The position numbers and the translations under genes were made by a program. A stretch of DNA of 64,000 nucleotides, from the NCBI RefSeq assembly GCF_028689295.1, contig NZ_JAQTWL010000011.1:53580-117579 (forward strand), in the 5' to 3' direction. Positions 38,746 through 48,309 of this stretch are shown in pieces. Origin of the DNA: Rhodoferax sp. GTDB lineage: Bacteria > Pseudomonadota > Gammaproteobacteria > Burkholderiales > Burkholderiaceae_C. Below the pieces are notes generated by a model, which saw only the letters and a list, made by a program, of their open reading frames with translations, was not told the origin of the DNA and made no database searches. Within the stretch, counting starts at the first letter, position 1, and every line of letters starts with the position of its first letter.

Positions 38746-41029
38746 ACAACCCATCCTGCGCGACATTGTTTTGGTCGGTGGCGGTCACAGCCATGTGGGG
38801 GTCATCAAAAGCTTTGGCATGCAGCCGATTCCCTGCGTGCGCCTGACCGTGATTTGTACCGACGTGCATACGCCTTATTCGGGCATGTTGCCGGGTTACG
38901 TGGCCGGGCATTACAGCTATGACGACGTGCACATCGACCTCAGTCGCCTGGCGGTGTTCGCCGGCGCGCGCCTGTACCGCGACGAGGTGATCGGGCTCGA
39001 CCGCGTCAACCGCCGTGTGCTGTGCCGCAACCGCCCGCCGGTGCCCTACGACGTGTTGTCGATCAACACCGGCTCCACGCCGCAACTCCACGATGTGCCG
39101 GGCGCTTTGCAAAACGCCATTGCCGTCAAGCCCATCACCCGCTTCAATGCGCGCTGGCTGGCGCTGCTTGAGCGCGTGCAGAAACACGTTGGCACAACCA
39201 CGGTCGCGGTGGTGGGCGCAGGTGCGGGCGGTGTGGAGTTGCTGCTGGCCATGCAATACCGCCTGCGCCATGAACTGCGCACACTGGGGCGCAACCCGAA
39301 TGATCTGGTGTTTCACCTGTTCACCAACAACGCCCACATTTTGCCCACCCATAACGCCCGCGTGCGCCGCACCTTTGACACGGTTTTGGCCGCGCGCGGT
39401 GTGCAGGTGCACTGCGATGCGGCGGTCACGCAAGTCTCGGCGGGGCAGGTGCAAACGGGCTCGGGCGAGGTGGTGCAGGCCGACGAGATCATTTGGGTCA
39501 CTCGTGCCGGTGGTGCCGCATGGCTCAAAGACACCGGCCTGGCACTGGATGCCGATGGTTTCATACAGGTCACAGATACCTTGCAAACCGTCACCGACCC
39601 CGTCATTTTTGCTGCTGGCGACATTGCCGCCATGGTGAACCATCCGCTGGAAAAAGCTGGCGTGTTTGCCGTGCGCCAAGGCCCCCCGCTGGCGCGCAAC
39701 CTGCGCATGAGTGTGCAGGGCGCGGCGCTCAAACCCTACCATCCGCAGCGGCGCTGGCTGGCGCTCATCAGCACTGGCAACCAGTACGCCGTGGCCTCGC
39801 GCGGCTGGCTCGGGTTTGCCGGGGCCTGGGTGTGGCGTTGGAAGGACTGGATCGACCGGGACTTTATGCGCAAGTTTCAGGACTTGGCGCCTATGGACGC
39901 CCACGCAAGGGGTGCGCACGCTGCATCGGCTAACATACCCGGCGCGGTGCAGCTCACCTCAGAAGAGTCTTTGCAAGCCATCTCCGCCATGGCCATGCGC
40001 TGCGGCGGCTGCGGCGCCAAGGTGGGGGCCACCGTGCTGTCGCGCGCGCTGGGCCAGTTGCACCCGGTGCAGCACGACGATGTGCTGATAGGCCTGAGCG
40101 ACCCCGACGATGCGGCGGTGGTGCGCGTGCCGCCGGGCAAGGCCATGGTGCATTCGGTGGACTTCTTCCGATCGTTCATTGACGATCCCTACCTGTTTGG
40201 CAAGGTTGCCGCCAACCACGCGCTGGGCGACCTCTGGGCCATGGGCGCGCAGGCGCAATCGGCCACGGCCATCGCCACCGTGCCCCCGGGCCTGGAGAGC
40301 AAGGTGGAAGACCTGCTGTTTCAGATGATGACCGGCGCGCTGGAGGTCTTGAACGAGGCCAACTGCGCGCTGGTGGGTGGCCACACCGGCGAGGGCAAGG
40401 AACTGGCGCTGGGCTTTGCCGTCAACGGCCTGATCGACGACGACCCGGCGCAGATTTTGCGCAAAAACGGCATGCGCGCGGGCGATGTGCTGATTCTGAC
40501 CAAACCGATTGGCACCGGCACCCTGTTTGCCGCCCACGCCCGCCTGGCCGCCAAGGGTCGCTGGATTGACGCCGCACTGCAGTCGATGGTGCTGTCCAAC
40601 CAGCGTGGCGCGCAGTGCCTGCGCGAATTCGGCGCTACCGCCTGCACCGACCTGACCGGTTTTGGTCTGCTGGGTCACCTGGTGGAAATGACTCGCCCCT
40701 CGGGTGTGGATGCAGAGATTGATTTGAACGCGCTGCCCCTGCTCGATGGCGCACAGGAATGCGTGGCTGCTGGCATCGTCAGCTCTCTGCAAAGCGCCAA
40801 TGTGCGGCTGCGCCACGCCCTGCGCAACCAGCAGGCGAAGGCGCACCACCCGCGTTACCCGCTGATTTTTGACCCGCAAACCGCAGGCGGACTGTTGGCC
40901 AGTGTTCCCGCAGACAGGGCAGATGCCTGCATTGCAGCACTGCGTGAACTGGGCTACGTTCATACGGCGGCAATTGGGCGGGTATTGACGCAAAGCGATG
41001 CGATGGAGCCGATCACGTTGTGCGGGTGA
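38732..41029 (+). CDS. selD: Selenide, water dikinase (SelD/SenC) fused to N-terminal FAD/NAD(P) oxidoreductase
   Basis: N-terminal DIVLVGGGHSHVGVIKSFG..VAVVGAGAGGVELLLAMQ; C-terminal MRCGGCGAKVGATVLSRALG..DDAAVVRVPPGKAMVHSVDFFRSFIDDPYLFGKVAANHALGDLWAMGA; Cys rather than Sec in the active-site region. Confidence 0.93.
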   Translation: MQTPEQPILRDIVLVGGGHSHVGVIKSFGMQPIPCVRLTVICTDVHTPYSGMLPGYVAGHYSYDDVHIDLSRLAVFAGARLYRDEVIGLDRVNRRVLCRNRPPVPYDVLSINTGSTPQLHDVPGALQNAIAVKPITRFNARWLALLERVQKHVGTTTVAVVGAGAGGVELLLAMQYRLRHELRTLGRNPNDLVFHLFTNNAHILPTHNARVRRTFDTVLAARGVQVHCDAAVTQVSAGQVQTGSGEVVQADEIIWVTRAGGAAWLKDTGLALDADGFIQVTDTLQTVTDPVIFAAGDIAAMVNHPLEKAGVFAVRQGPPLARNLRMSVQGAALKPYHPQRRWLALISTGNQYAVASRGWLGFAGAWVWRWKDWIDRDFMRKFQDLAPMDAHARGAHAASANIPGAVQLTSEESLQAISAMAMRCGGCGAKVGATVLSRALGQLHPVQHDDVLIGLSDPDDAAVVRVPPGKAMVHSVDFFRSFIDDPYLFGKVAANHALGDLWAMGAQAQSATAIATVPPGLESKVEDLLFQMMTGALEVLNEANCALVGGHTGEGKELALGFAVNGLIDDDPAQILRKNGMRAGDVLILTKPIGTGTLFAAHARLAAKGRWIDAALQSMVLSNQRGAQCLREFGATACTDLTGFGLLGHLVEMTRPSGVDAEIDLNALPLLDGAQECVAAGIVSSLQSANVRLRHALRNQQAKAHHPRYPLIFDPQTAGGLLASVPADRADACIAALRELGYVHTAAIGRVLTQSDAMEPITLCG

Positions 41030-41077
41030 GGCCTTGCGTTTGAAAATCAATCCATCAAGCCCAGGCGGCTCTATGGC

Positions 41078-42295
41078 CTACACCGGCGAACCCCTGCCCC
41101 CCGTGCCAGTCTGAACGTCGCTCGCCAGCCGGATACCGGTGAACTGCCAACAGGCGCTGGCCGCAAAGAAGTTGCGGTAAGTGGCGCGCGAGTGACCCGC
41201 AGGCGTGGCCACCGAGCCGCCACGCAGCACGTATTGATTGACCATGAATTTGCCGTTGTACTCACCCACTGCACCGGCCGCAGTGTGAAATCCGGGGTAG
41301 GGAGCATAGCTTGATGCCGTCCATTGCCACGCCGTGTCAAACAACTGGTTCAGCGCCGATGCAGAGTGGCTCAGTGCGGCGTGTTCCCACTCAAACTCGG
41401 TCGGCAAACGCGCACTGGCCCAGCGCGCATAGGCATCGGCCTCGTAATACGACACATGGCGCACTGGTTGGTGCGGGTCGAGTGCAATCATCCCCTGCAG
41501 CGTGAACGCCTGCCAGGTTGTTGCGCAGCTGCGCCAATAGAGTGGGTGCGCACGGTTTTGCGCCGTGCGCCAATCCCAGCCTTCGGCCAGCCAGTAAACC
41601 GGGTCGTCATACCCGCCAGCGGCAACGAAAACTGCGAATTCATCGTTGCTCACCAACCGGCTGGCCAATTGATAAGGCTGCAAAAACACCCGATGTTGTG
41701 GACGCTCATTGTCAAAACAAAAACCGTCGCCGACATGTCCTACGTCCACCAAACCCCCATCAAATCGCAACCAGGACAAAGGCGTTGCCTCGCCTGGCAC
41801 GATGGATCCGACTTGATAGGAGGGCTGCATCGGGTTGCACGACAGCAGGTGCAGCATGTCGGTCAGCAGCAGCTCCTGGTGCTGTTGTTCATGCTGCAGG
41901 CCGAGCGTGACCATTGTCAGCAGCTCGGCATCCGGTCCACAGTCTGTCAACAATTGCACTATTCGTTGATCAACATCGGCACGATAGGCCAGCACCTGAT
42001 CGAGACCGGGGCGGGTGAGCAGGCCGCGTTGCGCGCGCGGGTGTTTGTCGCCCACCGCGTTGTAGTAAGAATTGAACAGCACCCTGAAGAGGGCATCAAA
42101 AGGCTTGAAGCCCGCCTGCCAGCGCTCCAGCACAAAGGTTTCAAAAAACCAGGTGGTGTGCGCCAGATGCCATTTGGCAGGACTGGCCTCAAGCATGGAC
42201 TGTACACAACAGTCTTCGGCACTCAGCGGGGCAGCCAGTGCCAGCGTGTGCTGGCGCACCGCCTGATAGTCTGAAGCCAATGACGCAAGATTCAC
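41078..42295 (-). CDS. egtB: Ergothioneine biosynthesis protein EgtB
   Basis: KWHLAHTTWFFETFVLERW; HEQQHQELLLTDMLHLL; C-terminal WQWTASSYAPYPGFHTAAGAVGEYNGKFMVNQYVLRGGSVATPAGHSRATYRNFF. Confidence 0.95.
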   Translation of the reverse strand: MNLASLASDYQAVRQHTLALAAPLSAEDCCVQSMLEASPAKWHLAHTTWFFETFVLERWQAGFKPFDALFRVLFNSYYNAVGDKHPRAQRGLLTRPGLDQVLAYRADVDQRIVQLLTDCGPDAELLTMVTLGLQHEQQHQELLLTDMLHLLSCNPMQPSYQVGSIVPGEATPLSWLRFDGGLVDVGHVGDGFCFDNERPQHRVFLQPYQLASRLVSNDEFAVFVAAGGYDDPVYWLAEGWDWRTAQNRAHPLYWRSCATTWQAFTLQGMIALDPHQPVRHVSYYEADAYARWASARLPTEFEWEHAALSHSASALNQLFDTAWQWTASSYAPYPGFHTAAGAVGEYNGKFMVNQYVLRGGSVATPAGHSRATYRNFFAASACWQFTGIRLASDVQTGTGGRGSPV

Positions 42296-42316
42296 TTTGA
42301 GACTCCAGAAAGTACC

Positions 42317-43228
42317 TCATGGGTGTGCCAGGATCACGGCAAACCAGTTGTCCGGATCGGTCCAGACTTGGGTTTGCGACAGTCCCGCACGCTTGAGTAG
42401 TTCAACGAAATCCGCTACCTGGTACTTGTAGCTGTTCTCGGTATGGATGCGCTCACCTTGGGCAAAGCTGCGCCCGCCCCCTGGCCAGTGCACATCGGTG
42501 GCAGTGCTGGCTTGAAGGTGCATCTCAATACGCGACGCTACCGGGTTAAAAAAGGCCAGGTGCTGCCACTGCGTTACATCAAAATCACTGCCGACGACCC
42601 GATTGACGTGCTTGAGCACATTCAGGTTGAAAGCGGCGGTGACCCCTTGCGCGTCGTCGTAGGCAGCGTGCAGAACCGCCATGTCTTTGACCAAGTCAAC
42701 GCCGATCAGCAATGCGCCGTCGTCGGCAAGCAAACCGCGCAAACGGGTGACTAAGGCTAGGGCCTGCGGTGGATCAAAGTTGCCGATGGACGAGCCGGGG
42801 TAAAACACCAGTCGCTGCGCCATTGGCAAATCCACGGGTAGTGTGATTGCACGCGTCAGGTCTGCCACCACAGCGCTGACTTCAACACCCGGCAAAGCAG
42901 CGCGCAAACCAGCCACGGCTTGATGCAGAAAATCTTCCGAGATATCCAGCGCCACAAAAAGTCTGGGGTGAATCAGCTCACACAACGCACGCGCTTTTTC
43001 GCAATTGCCCGCACCCGGCTCGATCACCGTCACACCCGCACCCATGCGGCAGGCAATGTCTGAAGCATGCGTGGTCATGATCTGGCGCTCGACTCGCGTC
43101 GGGTAATACTCTGGCAGCAGGGTGATCTGCTCAAACAGCGCAGAGCCTGCTGCATCGTAAAAATACTTGGGTGAAATGCTGGCCTGTGGCAGCAGCAGGC
43201 CCTGCAAAATTTCGGCTTGTGGTGTCAT
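42317..43228 (-). CDS. egtD: L-histidine N(alpha)-methyltransferase EgtD
   Basis: SPKYFYDAAGSALFEQITLLPEYYPTRVE; VIEPGAGNCEKARALCE; FYPGSSIGNFDPPQA. Confidence 0.95.
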   Translation of the reverse strand: MTPQAEILQGLLLPQASISPKYFYDAAGSALFEQITLLPEYYPTRVERQIMTTHASDIACRMGAGVTVIEPGAGNCEKARALCELIHPRLFVALDISEDFLHQAVAGLRAALPGVEVSAVVADLTRAITLPVDLPMAQRLVFYPGSSIGNFDPPQALALVTRLRGLLADDGALLIGVDLVKDMAVLHAAYDDAQGVTAAFNLNVLKHVNRVVGSDFDVTQWQHLAFFNPVASRIEMHLQASTATDVHWPGGGRSFAQGERIHTENSYKYQVADFVELLKRAGLSQTQVWTDPDNWFAVILAHP

Positions 43229-44622
43229 GCGCTTGCTTGGTCCGATCGGCTGCGGGTGGTTTTGTCTTTCAGGGTCACAAACTCCTCCGCCGAAGTCGGG
43301 TGCAGCGCCACGGTGGCGTCAAAGTCGGCTTTGGTGGCACCCATGCGGATAGCCACCGCCAGGCTCTGGATGATTTCGGCCGCGTCGTCGCCGACCATGT
43401 GCGCGCCCAGCACGCGCTGGCTGGCGCTGTCCACGATCAATTTGACCAGCGTGCGCTCTTTGCCACCGGCCAGGCCACGGCCCAGGGCGCGAAAATTGGT
43501 ACGGTAGATGTCGATTTGCGGCACTGCTTGGAGCGCCTGCGCTTCGGTCAGGCCCACCGTGCCAATCTGCGGCTGGCTGAACACGGCGGATGGCACCGTA
43601 GTCAGGTCGGCGGTCGTGGGCGCGGTGCCAAACAGCGTCTGCGCCAGCGCGGCACCTTCGCGAATCGCCACGGGCGTGAGCGCAATGCGGTTGGTGACAT
43701 CGCCCACGGCGTGGATGCTGGGCACGTTGCTGTGGCCATAGGCATCGACGATGATGCCCCCGGTTTTGTCCAACGCCACCCCCGCCTCAGCCAAGCCCAT
43801 GCCCTGCGTGTTGGGCAAGCGGCCGGTGGCGTAGAGCACGGTGTCAAAACTGTGTTGGGTTGCTGTGCCCTCGCTTCCGCTACGCAAACCCACTTGCAGA
43901 CTGCCGTCGCCTGATTTTTCGATCTGGGTCACCTCGCTGTGCAGCAGAATGCGCACGCCGTTTTGTGCCATCTCGTCGTGCAGGTGGGCGCGCAGGTCGT
44001 CGTCAAAACCGCGCAGAATCTGCTCGCCGCGGTAGGCTAGTGTCACTTCACTTCCCAGCCCGTGGAAGATACCGGCAAATTCGACCGCGATGTAGCCGCC
44101 GCCCACAATCAGCACCCGCCTCGGTTGCTCGGGCAGGTTGAACACTTCGTTGGACGTGATGGCATGTTCGATGCCGGGCAACGCGGGCAAAAACGGCGTG
44201 CCGCCCGTGGCCACCAGGATGTGCTCGGTGCGAATACGCTGGTCATTCACTTCCACGGTGTGGGCATCGATCACGCGGGCGGCACCCTGCAGCACCTGCA
44301 CGCCCGAGTTCAGCAGGTTTTTTTCGTACATGGCACTGAGCTTGCCGATCTCGGCGTCCATGGCCGCGATCAGTTTGGGCCACGAAAAAGTGGCGGGCGG
44401 CACGCTCCAGCCAAAGCCCGCGGCGTCGCGAAATTCCTGCGCGTAGTGCGACGCGTAAACCAGCAGCTTTTTGGGCACGCAGCCGCGGATGACGCAGGTG
44501 CCGCCATAACGAAAGCTTTCGGCAATCGTCACGTGCGCGCCCAGGCTGGCCGCTATGCGCGCGGCGCGCACGCCGCCTGAGCCGCCACCGATGACAAAGA
44601 GCTGGGTGTCGAATGAAGTCAT
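43225..44622 (-). CDS. gor: Glutathione-disulfide reductase
   Basis: LFVIGGGSGGVRAARIAASLGA; redox motif GGTCVIRGCVPKKLLVYASH; C-terminal VALHPTSAEEFVTLK. Confidence 0.95.
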   Translation of the reverse strand: MTSFDTQLFVIGGGSGGVRAARIAASLGAHVTIAESFRYGGTCVIRGCVPKKLLVYASHYAQEFRDAAGFGWSVPPATFSWPKLIAAMDAEIGKLSAMYEKNLLNSGVQVLQGAARVIDAHTVEVNDQRIRTEHILVATGGTPFLPALPGIEHAITSNEVFNLPEQPRRVLIVGGGYIAVEFAGIFHGLGSEVTLAYRGEQILRGFDDDLRAHLHDEMAQNGVRILLHSEVTQIEKSGDGSLQVGLRSGSEGTATQHSFDTVLYATGRLPNTQGMGLAEAGVALDKTGGIIVDAYGHSNVPSIHAVGDVTNRIALTPVAIREGAALAQTLFGTAPTTADLTTVPSAVFSQPQIGTVGLTEAQALQAVPQIDIYRTNFRALGRGLAGGKERTLVKLIVDSASQRVLGAHMVGDDAAEIIQSLAVAIRMGATKADFDATVALHPTSAEEFVTLKDKTTRSRSDQASA

Positions 44623-44641
44623 GAAGGTTCCTGTTGCTTGT

Positions 44642-45598
44642 TCAATGCTGTGCCGCGTGAAATACCGCCGTGTCCGGATGAAACGTGTACCAGGCAAACC
44701 AATACGCTACCACGCCCGGCAATTTCCGGCCGTCCGCCGCATGCACCGTGGCTCGCGATGCGGCACGGTCAAAACGGATTGTCAAGCGGGTGCCAGCGAG
44801 TTGGTCGGTCACGAGGCCATTGGTTTTGCCCAGTTCGACAAACGGATAAGCCTTGGTGGCAGTGCCAATCTGAACCCCGAGCACGCGCTCCTTGGGATGA
44901 AAACCGGCCGAGCGGAAGGCCAGTGGAAACATGATCTGGGTGCTGCTGTCATAGCCCGCGTAGGGGTCGCGATCGTAAGAGCGGCTGTTGCCGGTGTCGG
45001 TTGACAGCACCTGGGTTGTTGCATGGCTGGCGCGCCAGTCGCTCCAGTTGGTGTGCGTGACCGGCAACGGGGCCAGGCGCTGGCCTTTCAAGGGGCCGCT
45101 GATCGCCTGGGCCAACAGTTGGGACCACAGCGAGCCGGTTTCCCGGTCGTACAGCAGCACGTCGTTGTTGTAGAGCAGGCCTGACACGCCAAAGCTGAGC
45201 ACCCGGCCTTTGACGCGCCGCTCGAACACCATGCCGGTGCCGCACAAGGGGCAATAGGTGATGGTGATGGGCTCAGCGCCGAACTGGTCGTTCACCACTT
45301 CATGCCAGTTCAGGATGCGCAGCGGATAGGCCCGCGCCACCCCCTGATGCGCCAGGCCCAAAACCATGTCGTTGGCCTGCAAAAAGCCGGCCTCTTTCGC
45401 GCTGATGAAGCGCGGCCGGTCGATGGCCGGGATGCCGTCCTTGGCCGGCCCGCCCGAGACGATCTGGTCCGGCGCGATCAGTGGATCTTTCAAGTCGACG
45501 CCGTTCATGACCTGCGCATGCAACGTGCTGCTGACCAGCCAGGCAGACAGCATGAAAAAATGGCAAAGGAGGCACCACTTGGCCAATGCGGGTTTCAT
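44642..45598 (-). CDS. DUF3179 domain-containing secreted protein
   Basis: Signal peptide; ITYCPLCGTGMVFERRVKGRVLSFGVSGLLYNNDVLLYDRETGSLWSQ. Confidence 0.88.
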   Translation of the reverse strand: MKPALAKWCLLCHFFMLSAWLVSSTLHAQVMNGVDLKDPLIAPDQIVSGGPAKDGIPAIDRPRFISAKEAGFLQANDMVLGLAHQGVARAYPLRILNWHEVVNDQFGAEPITITYCPLCGTGMVFERRVKGRVLSFGVSGLLYNNDVLLYDRETGSLWSQLLAQAISGPLKGQRLAPLPVTHTNWSDWRASHATTQVLSTDTGNSRSYDRDPYAGYDSSTQIMFPLAFRSAGFHPKERVLGVQIGTATKAYPFVELGKTNGLVTDQLAGTRLTIRFDRAASRATVHAADGRKLPGVVAYWFAWYTFHPDTAVFHAAQH

Positions 45599-45611
45599 TC
45601 TTCTGCCTTCG

Positions 45612-46742
45612 CTATTTGTGCACCACGATGCCCGTGACCGCGTTAACGGGCTGGTTCCACGGCGCTGCTGCAATCTGCCGCTGGGCAAATTCCACACCGG
45701 CTTGCCAACGCGCCCGAATGCCATCCGGGGTGAAGTCGATGTCCTTGGTGTGGTCTTCGTCGTCAAGCGCGGGTGCCTGCATCGGCAGCAAGTGCATCAC
45801 GGTGCTGCAGCCCCAGGCCAGCAACGCCTTGGCCTCTGGTTTGGCGCGCGTCGCCGGTGGCAACAGGCAGCCCAGCTCGCGCACGATATGGCGCAGGTGA
45901 TGAAGCTGCTGCTGGCGCTCGGTGTGGCTCTCCGCCCGGCTGGCAAACTGGATGTCTTTGAGTCGGCTGCTGACCTGGGCGATGGTTTCGGGCACGGCAC
46001 CTTCCTGCTGCCACAACTGGGCGGCGAAAATGACCGAATCCTGCCGCGGGTTGTCGTCCATCACCACTTCAAGTGGTGTGTTCGAATAGATGCCACCGTC
46101 CCAATAGGGTTCGCCGTCGATCATCACTGCCGGAAAAGCTGGCGGCAGTGCGCCCGAGGCCATCACGTGGTCTGGCGTCAGGGCGGTGTCACGGCTGTCA
46201 AAGTAGCGCATCCGGCCGCTGCGCGCGTTGACAGCGCCCAGCGTCAACCGGGTGGCGCCGGCGCTGATGCGCTCAAAGTTGGCCAGCGCGTCCAGCGTCT
46301 CGCGCAGCGGCTCGGTACTGTAATAACTGGCCTGTGTCACACCAGCCGGGTTGTGCGTGCCCAGCAGCGCGTAGGGGTTGGCTTTGAAAAAGCCCGGAAT
46401 GCCCAGGCCGAGCGTGACCAGGTTATGCACCATGTTGCGCTTGCCAAAGGTGTTCCAGAGTGACGAAGAGGTGTTGGCGCTGCCGACCAGATGCCAGAAT
46501 CCGCGCAGGCGCTCGAGCCGGTGCTCGGGCGTGTTGCCGGCGATGATGGCGGCATTGATGGCCCCAATCGAGGTGCCCACCACCCAGTCGGGCTCGATGC
46601 CTGCGCGGTGCATGGCTTCATACACGCCAGCCTGAAAAGCGCCCAGCGCGCCGCCGCCCTGCATGACAAGCACCACGCGGCCAGGTAATTCGCAGCCGGG
46701 GCTAGTGCTGGACGGTTTGGGTTGGGTTTTGGTATTTGCCAT
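45612..46742 (-). CDS. Patatin-like phospholipase family protein
   Basis: VMQGGGALGAFQAGVYEAM..VVGTSIGAINAAIIAGN (GxSxG); WDGGIYSNTPLEVVMDD (DGG). Confidence 0.93.
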   Translation of the reverse strand: MANTKTQPKPSSTSPGCELPGRVVLVMQGGGALGAFQAGVYEAMHRAGIEPDWVVGTSIGAINAAIIAGNTPEHRLERLRGFWHLVGSANTSSSLWNTFGKRNMVHNLVTLGLGIPGFFKANPYALLGTHNPAGVTQASYYSTEPLRETLDALANFERISAGATRLTLGAVNARSGRMRYFDSRDTALTPDHVMASGALPPAFPAVMIDGEPYWDGGIYSNTPLEVVMDDNPRQDSVIFAAQLWQQEGAVPETIAQVSSRLKDIQFASRAESHTERQQQLHHLRHIVRELGCLLPPATRAKPEAKALLAWGCSTVMHLLPMQAPALDDEDHTKDIDFTPDGIRARWQAGVEFAQRQIAAAPWNQPVNAVTGIVVHK

Positions 46743-46768
46743 GGTTCAATCTCCTGGTTGCCTTGCGA

Positions 46769-47257
46769 TCACGACGCCAGCAAGCGCAAGGCCACAATGG
46801 CCAGGCCAAAGGTGCTGATGACCGCGCCATACAGCAGGCCGCGCCAAGTTTGGTGGCCATTCAGCGCGCACGCCATATAACCGGCGGCAAACAACGCCAA
46901 CACCAGCAACCAGCAGGCCGCGGCAAACGCCATGCCCAGCGACAGCCAGCCCAGTGCGACGGCTGCGAACGCCAGGGCGGGAACGACGGCAGGCAGCACG
47001 ACCACCAGCGATCGGCGCAACAAATGGAGCCCCTCCGGCCATGTCAGGCGCCGCTTGAAGGTGATTTCATCGGCGAGTCCGCGCGCGAAGGCCTCGGCCA
47101 CGGCATTGGCGCCGAGCGTGATGAAGATGGTGGCCATGGCGCTCCATTCGGTGAGCGCGGAACCCTCCAGCACGGTCAGCAACGCCAGCACAATTATCGC
47201 GCCGTTGAGCAGTTTGTAGAGCTTGTGGCCGGCCTCTTCGGTGGCAGTTGTCTGCAT
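46769..47257 (-). CDS. Four-TM-type membrane protein of unknown function
   Basis: MQTTATEEAGHKLYKLLNGAIIVLALLTVLEGSALTEWSAMATIFITLGANAVAEAFARGL; several hydrophobic segments. Confidence 0.65.
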   Translation of the reverse strand: MQTTATEEAGHKLYKLLNGAIIVLALLTVLEGSALTEWSAMATIFITLGANAVAEAFARGLADEITFKRRLTWPEGLHLLRRSLVVVLPAVVPALAFAAVALGWLSLGMAFAAACWLLVLALFAAGYMACALNGHQTWRGLLYGAVISTFGLAIVALRLLAS

Positions 47258-47361
47258 CTGGCGTTCCTCGACGGTCAATGGATTGGCGGGAAATTCCCGC
47301 GGCATTCCATAGTTTGTCGGGCTTGGCCGCCAATGCTTACAGTGCTGGCGCAATGGGCGCG

Positions 47362-48189
47362 CTACTGCGCCTGTGTGCCCTTGAGCCATTCACCAGGGGC
47401 GCAACCCAATTTGCGCTGGAAGGCGCGGGTGAGGGCGCTTGGACTGCCATACCCCACTTCACCAGCGACATGCTTGAGCGCCAGCCCGCGTTGCAGCAAG
47501 CCCTGCGCCAGCAGGACGCGCCAGCTCGCCAGGTAGTCGGCTGGGGTTTCGCCGGTGACCTGATGGAAATGCACTGCAAAACGGGCGCGTGACATGCCTG
47601 CCAGAGCGGCCATGTCCTCCAGTCGCCACGCCTGTTCCGGTTTCAGGTGCATGGCATTGAGCGCCTTGGCCAGGCGGGCATCGGCCAAGCCCGCGAGCGC
47701 GCCGCCGCGCGTCAGGTGTTGCGCAATACAGTAGCGCAGCAGCTGAATCATCAGCACCTCACACAAGCGGTCGAGCACCGCCTGACGGCCGTCCTGCTCG
47801 GCAAAGGCCTCGTCGAACATCAGCCCAAGCAAGGCTTCCACGCCCGGCAACCGCCGCAATTCCACCATAACAACGGATGGCAGCGAGGCGGTGATGGGGT
47901 TGCTGCTGCCACCCCCGAACTGCACCGTGCCGCACACCACGTCGGCACCGCTGCGCTCGTCAGCGATCAGCCGGTGGGTGTCGGGGCGCGGCAAAAATAA
48001 CAGCGCCGGCTCAGTGATGGTGAAGCTCCCGGGGCGCACCCCCATGACTAGCACCGGACCGCGCCGGATCAGGTGCAGGTGGCCGCGCACGCTGTCTTGC
48101 TGGAAATCGTGGATGCCGCAGATGTTGCCGGTATAAAACACACCGGCGTGCAACGAGAAGCGGTTGAGTAGGGTGGTGAGTTGGTCCAT
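47362..48189 (-). CDS. AraC family transcriptional regulator with N-terminal cupin
   Basis: FSLHAGVFYTGNICGIHDFQQD..HLIRRGPVLVMG; HTH MAALAGMSRARFAVHFHQVTGETPADYLASWRVLLAQGLL. Confidence 0.92.
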   Translation of the reverse strand: MDQLTTLLNRFSLHAGVFYTGNICGIHDFQQDSVRGHLHLIRRGPVLVMGVRPGSFTITEPALLFLPRPDTHRLIADERSGADVVCGTVQFGGGSSNPITASLPSVVMVELRRLPGVEALLGLMFDEAFAEQDGRQAVLDRLCEVLMIQLLRYCIAQHLTRGGALAGLADARLAKALNAMHLKPEQAWRLEDMAALAGMSRARFAVHFHQVTGETPADYLASWRVLLAQGLLQRGLALKHVAGEVGYGSPSALTRAFQRKLGCAPGEWLKGTQAQ

Positions 48190-48309
48190 CGCAAATAAGA
48201 ATTTTTATATCACAGTGTAAGAAGTTGATGCCTACCACGTCTAAGCAAACAGGGAAGCATCACTTTGCGCCCCCCCCATTGCCACCACTTACCAACTGAG
48301 GAGTCGTCC

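Noticed and set aside
38288-39919. 543-aa - strand ORF opposite senB/selD
   Set aside because: Shadow ORF; both opposite genes have strong family motifs.
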